The notes beneath the pieces were generated by a model that did not search any database, was not told the origin of the DNA, and was given only the letters and a program-made list of their open reading frames with translations. Positions 1 through 8,631 of a stretch of 64,000 bases of DNA are shown here, in pieces. The stretch lies in contig NZ_JAUSTU010000013.1 in the NCBI RefSeq assembly GCF_030813005.1, positions 62,001-126,000 on the forward strand. Direction: 5' to 3'. The translations under genes and the position numbers were made by a program. How positions within the stretch are numbered: the first letter of the stretch is position 1; every line of letters starts with the position of its first letter. Source of the stretch: Robertmurraya andreesenii (GTDB lineage: Bacteria; Bacillota; Bacilli; Bacillales; Cytobacillaceae).

Positions 1-90
1 CTAAACACGGAATCAATCCAAAACATTTTACCTTTTTAACAGAGATGTTCCATATTTACCATCCACTAAATTATAGATATATGACAATAA

Positions 91-106
91 TGTGAAGAAC
101 ATCACA
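91..106. promoter_or_regulatory. Upstream FNR/CRP-type box of the nirB promoter
   Basis: Perfect dyad TGTGA-N6-TCACA (TGTGAAGAACATCACA), matching the consensus for FNR/CRP-family regulators; Bacillus FNR sites look the same. Its centre (98.5) is 29 bp upstream of a second box, placing it near -70 of the proposed start site. Anaerobic activation is inferred from the motif and from the nitrite reductase genes that follow. Confidence 0.7.
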
Positions 107-119
107 TACTCAGATAAAA

Positions 120-135
120 TGTGATCAACTTCACA
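120..135. promoter_or_regulatory. Proximal FNR/CRP-type box of the nirB promoter
   Basis: Second dyad TGTGATCAACTTCACA (TGTGA-N6-TCACA), centred at 127.5. If TACAAT at 157-162 is the -10 element, transcription starts near 169 and the box is centred at -41.5, the classical class II activator position used by FNR. Both half-sites are perfect. Confidence 0.72.
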
Positions 136-156
136 ATAATTAATCCTATTCCCATT

Positions 157-162
157 TACAAT
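157..162 (+). promoter_or_regulatory. Candidate -10 element of the nirB promoter
   Basis: TACAAT, one mismatch from TATAAT, with no good -35 hexamer, as expected for an activator-dependent promoter. An alternative is TATAAA at 168-173 preceded by TG (extended -10), which would put the proximal FNR box at about -52. The -41.5 geometry favours the first. Confidence 0.5.
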
Positions 163-214
163 ATTGCTATAAAGATTAACATAAGAACCTACTAACTATA
201 GGGAGAGATAATAG

Positions 215-2626
215 ATGAAGAAATTAGTCATGATCGGCAATGGAATGGCGGGAGTCAGAACCATTGAAGAAATTCTCAAACTGGCACCGGAACATTTTGA
301 AATTACTATTTTTGGGCAAGAACCCCATCCAAACTATAATCGCATTAAATTATCTAATATTCTACAGGGCGACACAAACTTTGAAGAAATCATTATCAGT
401 CCACTCGATTGGTATAAGGAAAATAATATTCAACTATTTACTGATGAAGCCGTTGTGAACATTGATGTGGAAGCAAAGCGTGTTATGAGCAGCAAAGGCC
501 GTGAAGTTGACTATGATGAATTAATTATTGCAACAGGCTCCAATTCATTCATTCTACCAATTCCAGGTGCAGACAAAATGGGTGTGACAAGTTTTCGTGA
601 TATTCATGATTGTGAAGTAATGATCAAAGATGCGAAGAATTATAAAAAAGCGGTCGTCATTGGTGGCGGTCTCCTCGGTCTAGAGGCAGCTAGAGGGTTG
701 CTGAACCTTGGAATGAAGGTGGATGTTGTCCATTTGATGCCACATTTAATGGAGCGCCAGCTTGATCCAATTGCGTCATCCATGCTGAAAGCTGAGCTTG
801 AAGCACAAGGCATGAACTTTTTGATGGAAAAAGAAACAGCTGAAATCTTAGGAAATGAGCGTGTCACTGGACTACGCTTTAAGGACGGTTCTGAGATTGA
901 AGCAGATATGGTTGTGATGGCAGTCGGCATTAAGGCCAATACGGAGGTTGCGAAGAACTCCACCATTGATGTTAATCGTGGGATTGTCGTGAACGACTAT
1001 ATGGAAACGAGTGTACCGCATGTTTATGCAGTCGGAGAATGTGCTGAGCACAGGGGAACTGTATATGGGCTTGTGGCACCATTATATGAACAAGGAAAAG
1101 TGCTAGCCAACCGTATTTGTGGCTTGAGCGCAGAGGCGTATGGAGGTTCTATTACCGGAACTCAATTAAAGGTGGCAGGTGTCGATTTATACTCAGCTGG
1201 AGAAATTACCGATGATGACCAAACGAAATCCATTATGATCTATAACGATTTCGAAGGGATTTATAAACGAGTGCTTACAAAAAATAACGTGATTGTCGGA
1301 ATTGTCCTTTATGGGGATACAACGGACAGCACAAGACTTTTCCGTATGCTTACGAAAAAAGAAGATATCAGTGGAGTTTCCATTTTTCATACAAATACCA
1401 ATGACGCTGCTGCCGATGATATTGCCGAAATGCCAAATGATGAACTCATTTGCGGCTGTAATGGTGTCACAAAAGGAGCGATTGTCGAAGCGATCAAAAC
1501 ACAAGGGCTCACAACACTCGATCAGGTCAGCCATTGCACGAATGCGGGACGCTCATGCGGCCGTTGTAAACCAATGGTCTCAAGCATCCTTGCCCATACA
1601 CTAGGGGATCAATTTGATGCGGCGGCTGCACAAAAGACAAGCATTTGTGGTTGTACGACCATCAGCCGTGAAGAATTAGTAGAGGAAATTAAGACGAAGG
1701 GCTTATCAAGCGTCAAAGAAGTGATGAATGTCTTGGAATGGAACAATGAGGAAGGCTGTACGAAATGCCGCCCTGCCATCAACTACTACCTCGGTATGGT
1801 TCACATGGATGAGTACAAGGATGACCGTGATTCCCGTCTCGTCAATGAAAAAATGCATGCCAATATTCAAAAGGATGGTACTTACTCCGTTGTCCCAAGA
1901 ATGTATGGCGGGGTAACAACAGCAGCAGATTTGAAAAAAATCGCTGAAGTAGCAGAAAAGTATAATGTGCCGTTAGTTAAATTAACAGGCGGCCAGCGGA
2001 TCGGTCTGTTTGGAGTGAAAAAAGAAGATCTGCCAAGCATGTGGGAAGACCTTGATATGCCATCTGGCTATGCTTACGGAAAAACACTTCGTACCGTTAA
2101 GACTTGCGTCGGCGCACAGTTCTGCCGCTATGGTACACAGGATTCCATGGCTCTTGGCATCGAGCTCGAAAAAAAGTTTGAACGTCTCGATACTCCGCAT
2201 AAAGTCAAAATGGGCGTGTCAGCTTGCCCAAGAAACTGTTCTGAAGCTGGGATTAAAGACATTGGCTTCGTCGGAATTGATGGTGGCTGGGAGATCTATG
2301 TTGCTGGTAACGGCGGTGTGGACCTGCGTCCTGGAGATCTACTTTGCACGGTGAAAACAGAGGAAGAAGTCATGGAAATGACAGGTGCTTATCTCCAATA
2401 TTACCGGGAAACAGCGAACTATTTAGAGCGGACCTCCAAATGGGTCGAACGTGTTGGCTTGGACCATGTGAGAGAAGTATTAGCAGATGAAGTTACGCGC
2501 AAGGCCTTAAATGAGCGAATGGACAAAACATTGAATAGATACATCGAGCCATGGAATGAAGCAATTCAGAATGACGCTATTCAAGATAAATATTATACAA
2601 AACAAACTATTAAGGTAGGAGAGTGA
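215..2626 (+). CDS. nirB: Assimilatory nitrite reductase [NAD(P)H], large subunit
   Basis: Reduces nitrite to ammonium in the cytoplasm with NAD(P)H, FAD, Fe-S clusters and sirohaem. The 803 residues contain an N-terminal pyridine-nucleotide-disulphide oxidoreductase region (GNGMAG near residue 8; second Rossmann motif VIGGGLLGLEAA near 148), two BFD-like [2Fe-2S] modules (Cys413, 415, 448, 451 and Cys478, 480, 515, 518), then the ferredoxin-like and sirohaem/[4Fe-4S] domains with cluster cysteines 631, 637, 671 and 675. Length and order are typical of NirB/NasD. The start follows GGGAGAGA. It leads an operon with nirD and sirohaem genes. The paired FNR-type boxes upstream suggest oxygen control, whereas B. 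subtilis nasDE is mainly under TnrA and ResDE; the protein may therefore serve respiration-linked nitrite detoxification as well as assimilation. Confidence 0.95.
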   Translation: MKKLVMIGNGMAGVRTIEEILKLAPEHFEITIFGQEPHPNYNRIKLSNILQGDTNFEEIIISPLDWYKENNIQLFTDEAVVNIDVEAKRVMSSKGREVDYDELIIATGSNSFILPIPGADKMGVTSFRDIHDCEVMIKDAKNYKKAVVIGGGLLGLEAARGLLNLGMKVDVVHLMPHLMERQLDPIASSMLKAELEAQGMNFLMEKETAEILGNERVTGLRFKDGSEIEADMVVMAVGIKANTEVAKNSTIDVNRGIVVNDYMETSVPHVYAVGECAEHRGTVYGLVAPLYEQGKVLANRICGLSAEAYGGSITGTQLKVAGVDLYSAGEITDDDQTKSIMIYNDFEGIYKRVLTKNNVIVGIVLYGDTTDSTRLFRMLTKKEDISGVSIFHTNTNDAAADDIAEMPNDELICGCNGVTKGAIVEAIKTQGLTTLDQVSHCTNAGRSCGRCKPMVSSILAHTLGDQFDAAAAQKTSICGCTTISREELVEEIKTKGLSSVKEVMNVLEWNNEEGCTKCRPAINYYLGMVHMDEYKDDRDSRLVNEKMHANIQKDGTYSVVPRMYGGVTTAADLKKIAEVAEKYNVPLVKLTGGQRIGLFGVKKEDLPSMWEDLDMPSGYAYGKTLRTVKTCVGAQFCRYGTQDSMALGIELEKKFERLDTPHKVKMGVSACPRNCSEAGIKDIGFVGIDGGWEIYVAGNGGVDLRPGDLLCTVKTEEEVMEMTGAYLQYYRETANYLERTSKWVERVGLDHVREVLADEVTRKALNERMDKTLNRYIEPWNEAIQNDAIQDKYYTKQTIKVGE

Positions 2627-2632
2627 ATCCAA

Positions 2633-2947
2633 ATGGTTAAGACAGTGATTCCGGTGGCAAACGATTCAAAACTACAGGCTCAGACAGGCTATTCTATTAA
2701 AATAGATCAAACTGAAATTGCTCTCTTTAAGGTGACAAGCGGCGAGGTTTTTGCACTGGAGAACCGCAGCCCGCATCCGAAGGGCGGAGTGCTTTCAGAA
2801 GGACTTGTTAGCGGTAAGTATGTCTACTGCCCGGTTTATGATTGGAAAATCTCACTCGAAAATGGGATGGTTCAGGCGCCGGACGAGGGTCAGGTTCAGA
2901 CATTTACAGTAGAAAAAGAAGGAGATATTATTTTTCTCATCATATAA
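2633..2947 (+). CDS. nirD: Nitrite reductase small subunit, Rieske-like fold
   Basis: Small partner of NirB, 104 residues with the Rieske-type beta fold. The two ligand loops read SPHPKGG and CPVYDW, so of the usual C-x-H and C-x2-H ligands only one His and one Cys remain and a [2Fe-2S] centre should not form. Loss of ligands is common in NirD/NasE, which is thought to be structural. It starts 7 bp after nirB with a good AGGTAGGAGAG site, so the two are co-translated in stoichiometric amounts. Confidence 0.92.
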   Translation: MVKTVIPVANDSKLQAQTGYSIKIDQTEIALFKVTSGEVFALENRSPHPKGGVLSEGLVSGKYVYCPVYDWKISLENGMVQAPDEGQVQTFTVEKEGDIIFLII

Positions 2948-2986
2948 CATCGAGACAACATGGCAACAAGAAAGGATGGCTGCAAC

Positions 2987-4429
2987 ATGAAAACAGGAAA
3001 GGTAGTTTTAGTAGGAGCAGGACCCGGAGACCCAGGGCTTATAACAGTAAAGGGATTGAATGCAATTAAGCAAGCGGACGTCATTTTATATGATCGGCTT
3101 GCTAATCCAAAGCTATTAGAATTTGCTGAGCCCGATTGTGAATTTATATACTGTGGTAAATTACCGGAACGCCACACTTTACGCCAAGAGAAGATTAATG
3201 AACTACTAGTTGAAAAGGCACTAGAGGGAAAAACAGTCATTCGCTTAAAAGGTGGAGATCCAGGTGTATTTGGCCGCGTTGGCGAAGAAGCAGCAGCCCT
3301 TGCTCACTACAAAATACCATTCGAAATCGTCCCCGGTATTTCTTCGGGGATTGCAGCCCCTCTTTATGCAGGAATCCCTGTGACCCACCGGGAGCATGCT
3401 GAGTCGTTTGCCGTTGTGACCGCCCATGACAAATCTGAAAATGGGAAACCGTTACTCGATTGGGAAGGGCTTGCCCGAGGTGTGGACACAATTGCCTTTT
3501 ACATGGGTGTTGGTAATTTACCTTATATCTGTGAAAATCTAATCCATCACGGAAAATCAGCTTCGACACCCGTAATTTTGATCCATTGGGGGACATTTGG
3601 ACGCCAAAAAACATTGCAGGGAACACTCGCTAATATTGCGGAAAGAGCTATAGCGGAGAAGTTTAGTAACCCTTCGATCATTCTTGTTGGCGATGTCATT
3701 TCGCTGCGGGAAAAAATCAGCTGGTTTGAGCAAAAGCCATTGTATGGCAGGCAGATCCTCCTTGCCCGCACTGGCGACAGTGTCAGTGAATTAGCACAGG
3801 AATTAATGAATCAGGGTGCAGATGTGATTGAATTTCCAAAATGGAAAAGGACGGTACTTTCTATTGATGTAACAAATGTGGCCTCCTATGATCATATTCT
3901 CTTCACTTCACCAGAAAGTGTGACAGAGTTTTTTACAGCGCTATTTGAACAAGGGAGCGATATCCGAACCATCCGTGCTAGTCTGTATGGTGCTTCCAGC
4001 AAATCAGTAAGAGCATTAAACAAACAAGGATTGATGGCTAATCTTGCTGAAGAGATGCCAGCCACGGGGAAACGACTCATTGTCGGTGACGATGGCATAG
4101 TCACTCAAGACAATGCGGACAAATTATATACGAGTAAAAAAGAGCTCGATCAACAGTTCATCCCCATTTTTAAAAGAATGCTAGAGGAAGCTGACGTGAA
4201 TACAATGATCTTCCCAAGCAGTGCTTCGGTCGCTCAGTTTGTAGAAGGGTTGCGAGAATGTGGGATCGATGCCACTGAACTACTGGCTAATCTGCAGGTT
4301 GTTAGCATGGGAAAACAAACAATGGCTGCTGTAGCTGATGCCGGGCTTCCACTATCTGGAATGCCTCCGAAAGCAACAAAGGAAGCTTTAATAAGCTACT
4401 TAGCAGGTCGGGCACTAGGAGGAGAATAG
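2987..4429 (+). CDS. cobA: Uroporphyrinogen-III C-methyltransferase fused to uroporphyrinogen-III synthase
   Basis: The first 250 or so residues are a complete SUMT: SAM-binding GAGPGDPG at the start and RLKGGDPGVFGR near residue 90. It methylates uroporphyrinogen III twice to precorrin-2, the first step to sirohaem. The remaining 230 residues resemble the HemD (uroporphyrinogen-III synthase) fold, for example LFTSPESVTEFF and MIFPSSASVAQF. The ATG at 2987 is preferred because AAAGGATGG precedes it by about 8 bases; an in-frame ATG at 2960 lacks a good site. The position between nirD and sirB fits NirB cofactor supply. Whether the HemD half is active is unknown: the C-terminal conservation is only visible as fold-level motifs. 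Confidence 0.9.
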   Translation: MKTGKVVLVGAGPGDPGLITVKGLNAIKQADVILYDRLANPKLLEFAEPDCEFIYCGKLPERHTLRQEKINELLVEKALEGKTVIRLKGGDPGVFGRVGEEAAALAHYKIPFEIVPGISSGIAAPLYAGIPVTHREHAESFAVVTAHDKSENGKPLLDWEGLARGVDTIAFYMGVGNLPYICENLIHHGKSASTPVILIHWGTFGRQKTLQGTLANIAERAIAEKFSNPSIILVGDVISLREKISWFEQKPLYGRQILLARTGDSVSELAQELMNQGADVIEFPKWKRTVLSIDVTNVASYDHILFTSPESVTEFFTALFEQGSDIRTIRASLYGASSKSVRALNKQGLMANLAEEMPATGKRLIVGDDGIVTQDNADKLYTSKKELDQQFIPIFKRMLEEADVNTMIFPSSASVAQFVEGLRECGIDATELLANLQVVSMGKQTMAAVADAGLPLSGMPPKATKEALISYLAGRALGGE

Positions 4430-4432
4430 AAA

Positions 4433-5158
4433 ATGGATGCGGTTATCTATCTCGCACATGGGAGCCAGCGATCAGCAGCAAATGAGAAATTTGTTGATTT
4501 TATTAAAAGAATCATGCAACACTCACCATTATCTATCCAAGCCTATGGATTTCTGGAAAATGCTCAGCCATCCATTGCCCAGACCATAGAGTCCTGTATC
4601 GAACAAGGTGCACGTAGAATTACAGTTGTCCCTGTTTTTTTATTACCAGGAATTCATACCAATGTCGATATTCCAATCGAACTTGGACAATATCCTGATG
4701 TTATTTTCCACTATGGAAAGCCGCTTGGTGTGGATGACATCATGGTTGATATTCTTGCGGACAAACTTGCTGATGCTGGTTTCGGCGCCCGCGACAATGA
4801 AGCAGTATTATTAGTGGGACATGGGAGCCGACTTCCTGAAGCGGGTGCTGAGTTTGAAAGGTTAGCTATTAGTTTAGCTGAGAAAGCAAGATGTAGTGTT
4901 CATCCAGCATATGTGACGACGCCTGTTTACTATCAGGAGATAGCAGCAAAATTAGTAGAAAAGAAGATATTTATTCTACCCCACTTCTTGTTTTCTGGTG
5001 GCTTTACTGACAAAATGAAAAGAGAACTAGAGTGGGTGGAAGAAAGTATCATTTTCTGCGAACCGGTTGGTTTCAATGAAAGATTAATTCCACTAATTGA
5101 AAAACGGGTGGCTGAGGTGCATGATGAATTTAACTTATCCGATTATGTTACACCTTGA
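4433..5158 (+). CDS. sirB: Sirohydrochlorin ferrochelatase (CbiX/SirB family)
   Basis: Inserts Fe2+ into sirohydrochlorin to give sirohaem. The 241 residues hold two tandem CbiX-type halves: LAHGSQRSAA near residue 7 with the metal-binding His, and VGHGSRLPEAG near 125, plus the LLPGIHTNVDIP and LPHFLFSGGFTDK segments that carry the other active-site histidines. It starts 3 bp after the SUMT gene with AGGAGGAGAAT as ribosome site, so translation is probably coupled. Cobalt chelation cannot be excluded from sequence, but no other cobalamin genes are present and sirohaem genes surround it. Confidence 0.88.
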   Translation: MDAVIYLAHGSQRSAANEKFVDFIKRIMQHSPLSIQAYGFLENAQPSIAQTIESCIEQGARRITVVPVFLLPGIHTNVDIPIELGQYPDVIFHYGKPLGVDDIMVDILADKLADAGFGARDNEAVLLVGHGSRLPEAGAEFERLAISLAEKARCSVHPAYVTTPVYYQEIAAKLVEKKIFILPHFLFSGGFTDKMKRELEWVEESIIFCEPVGFNERLIPLIEKRVAEVHDEFNLSDYVTP

Positions 5159-5741
5159 AGGAAAAAAGGTAGTGGTCATTGGCGGCGGTAAGGTGGCGGA
5201 AAGAAAAGTTTGCGGCTTATTGGACACTGGGGCTCTTATTACAGTCATTAGCCCTGAAGCGACAGATGAATTACAAAAGCTAGCTCGCACTGGGCAGATC
5301 CTCTGGGCTAAGCACCGATTTTGTGCAGAGGATATAAAAGATGCATTTATCATCTTCGCGGCAACGAACGACAGGCTTCTCAATCAGCAAGTGAAAGAAT
5401 CAGCAGCTCCCAGCCAGCTTGTTTTAATGGTCGATAATCCTTGTGAATCAGATTTTCAGTTACCCTCGTCATTCCGCCGTGGACGTCTATCAATTGCTGT
5501 TTCAACAGGTGGCGCAAGTCCGACGCTAGCACGGAAAATTCGTACAAGGCTGGAACAGGAATTTGATCCATCCTACGAAGAATATCTTGAGTTTCTGTAT
5601 TTGAAACGAAAGTGGATCATTAATGAAGTGGCAGACACTGCTTTAAAGAGAAAACTATTAACAGCGATAGCAGATGATGAATTTTTATTCAGCCCTGATC
5701 GTGAGGGCGATTTTCAACGGTTATATGAGAGCATGATTTGA
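5124..5741 (+). CDS. sirC: Precorrin-2 dehydrogenase
   Basis: NAD-dependent oxidation of precorrin-2 to sirohydrochlorin, completing the route from uroporphyrinogen III to sirohaem with the two genes upstream. The protein begins NLTYPIMLHLEGKKVVVIGGGKVAERK, a typical N-terminal Rossmann motif, followed by the CysG-type middle region (VDNPCESDFQLPSSFRRG, near residue 105). The tandem ATGs at 5121 and 5124 overlap the end of sirB by about 35 bp with GAGGTG just ahead; a TTG at 5097 in the same frame lacks support. About 205 residues, the normal size of stand-alone SirC/YlnF. Last gene of the nir operon. Confidence 0.88.
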   Translation: MNLTYPIMLHLEGKKVVVIGGGKVAERKVCGLLDTGALITVISPEATDELQKLARTGQILWAKHRFCAEDIKDAFIIFAATNDRLLNQQVKESAAPSQLVLMVDNPCESDFQLPSSFRRGRLSIAVSTGGASPTLARKIRTRLEQEFDPSYEEYLEFLYLKRKWIINEVADTALKRKLLTAIADDEFLFSPDREGDFQRLYESMI

Positions 5742-5887
5742 TAGAGGATACTTGTTTGTATTAGATTTTCCAGTTTATTAGTGAAATCCATTTTTAATAA
5801 TATCGATAGGTGATTCTTATCTCTTCTTACATAAATCTTCTGTAATGGTGAAATCTAAAAGAAAACAGAAAGAAGAGATGGAGAATT

Positions 5888-6331
5888 ATGATCGTACCCT
5901 TGGTTCGAATTGGTTTCATTTTAACGTGGTTGTCGGTTTATTTTCTTCCTAAGAAGACTGTGAAACGGTACCTACCCTCCTCTACAATGGCGGCATTATT
6001 AGTGATGACAACTGTGTTTATTGGTACTCATTTTAACGCTTGGAAGGTAAAAGGCGGAACAATAACTAGGATCCTTAACATTCTATCTATCATTTTGGGA
6101 CCGTTCTCAGTAGGAACACTGTGGATTTTACGTTTCACCTTTGGAAAGTTTTGGTTATATGTGCTTATCAATTTGGTTCAAAACCTAATTTATGCATTTC
6201 CAATCCTCAACATCCTCGATAAAATTAATTTCATAAAATATGTTAAGTTTACACGAATTCATCATATAATTGCGTCCATGACTTATGCCATAATCATATA
6301 TGGCTATCAATTACTTCTAGAAAAGCGTTAA
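5888..6331 (+). CDS. Hypothetical four-helix membrane protein
   Basis: 147 residues with about four hydrophobic segments (near 5-20, 33-48, 60-82, 88-108) and a fifth weaker one at 125-142; basic loops between them suggest an integral membrane protein. No family recognised. It starts after AGAAAGAAGAGATGGAG and stands alone between the nir operon and a repeat-rich spacer; the inverted repeat at 6359-6419 may end its transcript. No signal peptide or catalytic motif is visible. Confidence 0.6.
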   Translation: MIVPLVRIGFILTWLSVYFLPKKTVKRYLPSSTMAALLVMTTVFIGTHFNAWKVKGGTITRILNILSIILGPFSVGTLWILRFTFGKFWLYVLINLVQNLIYAFPILNILDKINFIKYVKFTRIHHIIASMTYAIIIYGYQLLLEKR

Positions 6332-6358
6332 AATTTAATTTATTTGTTAAATGAATCA

Positions 6359-6419
6359 AAAAGGCTATTGGCTACCGGTTTGGATATTTCTAGTCCAATT
6401 TGGTCGCCAATAGCCTTTA
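6359..6419. repeat. Imperfect inverted repeat after the membrane protein gene
   Basis: AAAGGCTATTGGCTACC (from about 6360) is the near-perfect reverse complement of GGTCGCCAATAGCCTTT (6402-6418), one mismatch in 17, with a loop of about 25 bases. The right arm is also the first unit of the tandem repeat that follows. It could form a terminator-like hairpin for the gene ending at 6331, although no clear T tract follows. Confidence 0.6.
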
Positions 6420-6538
6420 TTGGATACTCTTTAACTACTTCCCATCCTTTTCGGTCGCCAATCAGCCATATTGGATACCTCTCAAACTGTCGTTAGCTTG
6501 GTTCGGGAGCCAATAACCTCTATTGGTTACCTTTATGG
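6402..6538. repeat. Three-unit 51-bp tandem repeat with CCAATA palindrome
   Basis: Units begin at 6402, 6453 and 6504, a 51-bp period. Each starts GG(T/A)(C/G)(G)CCAAT, then A-rich/GCC, then TATTGG(A/T)TAC; the last unit is incomplete. The conserved core is an inverted repeat (CCAATA...TATTGG). On the opposite strand the core reads GTATCCAATAAAGGCTATTGG, very close to the 53-bp array at 44.5-44.8 kb, so the two arrays belong to one repeat family. No open reading frame fits the period. Confidence 0.75.
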
Positions 6539-6562
6539 GTTTTAAAAAGAGTATTCGGTAAC

Positions 6563-8083
6563 TTATTCCTGATTTTGGTTTGATTTGGACCATTCATTTG
6601 ACAGCTGTTCAATACTTCCTTTAATATTGCCCTTCCCCGCAAAGGTTTCCAGTAGCTCCTTCATATCGATACCAGATGAAGCTTTAAGGGTTTCTTGCAG
6701 TGATGACATTAAGTTTGTTGCATAGCCAGTTACTTTGTTGGCTCCCCCATTTTCGCCGCTGCCACCCGTATCAACAACGGTAATCTTATCAATATTTCCT
6801 AATGGACTAGCGATTTCCTTCGCGTACTCAGGTAGCATACGAACGACCATATCGAGAATAGCGGCTTGGCCGTACATTTCGAAGGCTTCGGCGATTTTTC
6901 GTTTTGCCTCCGCTTCAGCAAGACCCTTCAGACGAATAATATCTGCATCCGCTTCCCCTTTCGCTCTCTCTGCTTCTGCTTTCGCTAAACCATCTAAACG
7001 GATCTTTTCTGCTTCTGCCTTTGCCATCGATTCTACTCGATACTGATTCGCATCGGCCTCTGCTAGCTGCTTCGCTTTATCCGCAGCTGCTGCTTGCTCG
7101 ACCGCATAACGATCCGCATCTGCCTTCTTTTTCACTTCTGAATCATATTGTCTTTCACGGCGAAGGATTTCCTTCTCTTCCAGCTCAATTTGCTTCTGAC
7201 GCTCAATGATGCGAATTTGCATCTCCTGCTCCGTGACTTCCTGCTTGGAACGAGCGGTTTCCAAATCATATGCCTGGTCCGCCCGTGCTTTTGCAACATC
7301 TTGTTCACGGCGGAAATCAGCCATTTTCATTTGATTTTCTTTTTCTGCCTCTGCAATTTCAGTTGCTCTTTCAAGCTCTGCCTTTTTCGCATCTTTATCA
7401 GCTTCTGCTCGTTTGATCCGAGTTTCCTTCTCTGCTTCTGCAGTTGCGATATCAGCATCTCTCTTTACTTGCGCAATACGAGGCTTTCCTAATGATTCTA
7501 AATAGCCGTTCTTATCCCTTACGTCTTTAATGGTGAAAGATACGATAACAAGACCCATTTTAGCTAAATCTTGGGATGCCACTCGCTGTACCTCTTGTGA
7601 GAACTTATCACGATTTTTATAAATTTCTTCTACTGTCATCGAGCCAAGTATCGAGCGAAGATGACCTTCGAGAACTTCCCTTGCCTCATTTTCTCTTTCA
7701 TCCTTCGGTTTGCCAAGGAATTGCTCTGCAGCCGTTGCAATTTCCTCTATCGAACTACCAATCTTAATAATCGCCGTTCCGTCAGCCATGACCGGTACAC
7801 CCTGCTCTGTGTACACCTCAGGAGTTGTGACGTCAAGCTTGCTAGATAGTAAACTCAGAGGCTCAGCTTGTTGAAACACTGGTAAAATAAATGCCCCGCC
7901 CCCACGAATGATTTTCACCTTATTGCCCGATTCGTCAACATTGACATTTTTACTTCCTAGATAGCTTCCCGTTACAATCAACGCCTCATCCGGGCCTGCT
8001 GTACGGTACTTCGTAATGAATACAGCAATAAGTGCAATTAGTAAAAATACAACAACTCCAATAACAATGAACATTGGTAACAT
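6563..8083 (-). CDS. floT: Flotillin (SPFH/band 7 family)
   Basis: Membrane-raft scaffold protein, 506 residues. One N-terminal hydrophobic segment (residues 3-24, MFIVIGVVVFLLIALIAVF) anchors it; an SPFH/band 7 domain follows to about residue 190, then a long Ala/Glu/Lys-rich coiled coil with the flotillin EA repeats (AEAEK, AKAEAE) to about 390, and a C-terminal oligomerisation region. Same size as B. subtilis YuaG/FloT. GGAGGGGAAAC precedes the ATG. It lies 11 bp downstream of the NfeD gene in the same order as yuaF-yuaG, so the two act together in organising functional membrane microdomains. Confidence 0.95.
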   Translation of the reverse strand: MLPMFIVIGVVVFLLIALIAVFITKYRTAGPDEALIVTGSYLGSKNVNVDESGNKVKIIRGGGAFILPVFQQAEPLSLLSSKLDVTTPEVYTEQGVPVMADGTAIIKIGSSIEEIATAAEQFLGKPKDERENEAREVLEGHLRSILGSMTVEEIYKNRDKFSQEVQRVASQDLAKMGLVIVSFTIKDVRDKNGYLESLGKPRIAQVKRDADIATAEAEKETRIKRAEADKDAKKAELERATEIAEAEKENQMKMADFRREQDVAKARADQAYDLETARSKQEVTEQEMQIRIIERQKQIELEEKEILRRERQYDSEVKKKADADRYAVEQAAAADKAKQLAEADANQYRVESMAKAEAEKIRLDGLAKAEAERAKGEADADIIRLKGLAEAEAKRKIAEAFEMYGQAAILDMVVRMLPEYAKEIASPLGNIDKITVVDTGGSGENGGANKVTGYATNLMSSLQETLKASSGIDMKELLETFAGKGNIKGSIEQLSNEWSKSNQNQE

Positions 8084-8094
8084 AGTTTCCCCTC

Positions 8095-8631
8095 CTAGAT
8101 TAAATAATCTTCTTGGCTCTCATGTGGTACTACATGGAGTACACCATCTTGAACCTCTACTACTAAAACTGTTTTGCCCTCTTCGATCGGTTCGCCCTTA
8201 AAGCTCTTTGCGGATTTTGCCACCGTCCCGCTATTGCTTTTTAAAAGGACCTCTCCGTAGCCATCTAGAGGAATGGGGATAATGACCTTCCCTGTTCGAC
8301 CTCGCAAGGATTTTGTCGTATAGGCTAGGGATTCCTCCGCTGAAGAAAGTGGAACAAGCACAAAAACATTTAATAAAGTATCTAAAACCAATGCAATGAC
8401 AATTGAAATACCAATAATGAGGAAATTGTTCAGTGAGGTTAATAATTCAAACAAGTATCCACTCGCTGAGAAGAAGGTGATAAAAGCAAGAATTAGAGCC
8501 GGGTTCACTGGAAAAACCTCTGCGACGGCTTCAAGAATATCGTTAAATAAAATATAGAGAAGCGTTAAGCCACCTGCAACGATTAGGGTAATTAAGTATA
8601 CAGACTGTATCGGTGCTCCGAATAGCTCCAT
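8095..8631 (-). CDS. yuaF: NfeD-family membrane protein (YuaF-like)
   Basis: Partner of flotillin. 178 residues: three to four transmembrane segments in the first 105 (near 9-28, 42-65, 70-92), then a short soluble beta-rich OB-fold (GRTGKVIIPIPLDGYGEVLLKSNSG) that is the signature of NfeD proteins. First gene of a two-gene unit with floT; GGGGGAGGACAG stands before the ATG. In B. subtilis the orthologous operon is controlled by SigW; no SigW-type AAC/CGT pair was confirmed here. Confidence 0.88.
   Translation of the reverse strand: MELFGAPIQSVYLITLIVAGGLTLLYILFNDILEAVAEVFPVNPALILAFITFFSASGYLFELLTSLNNFLIIGISIVIALVLDTLLNVFVLVPLSSAEESLAYTTKSLRGRTGKVIIPIPLDGYGEVLLKSNSGTVAKSAKSFKGEPIEEGKTVLVVEVQDGVLHVVPHESQEDYLI

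Noticed and set aside
6735..7492. Plus-strand frames across the flotillin coiled coil
   Set aside because: Shadows of the repetitive EA-rich coding sequence on the other strand.
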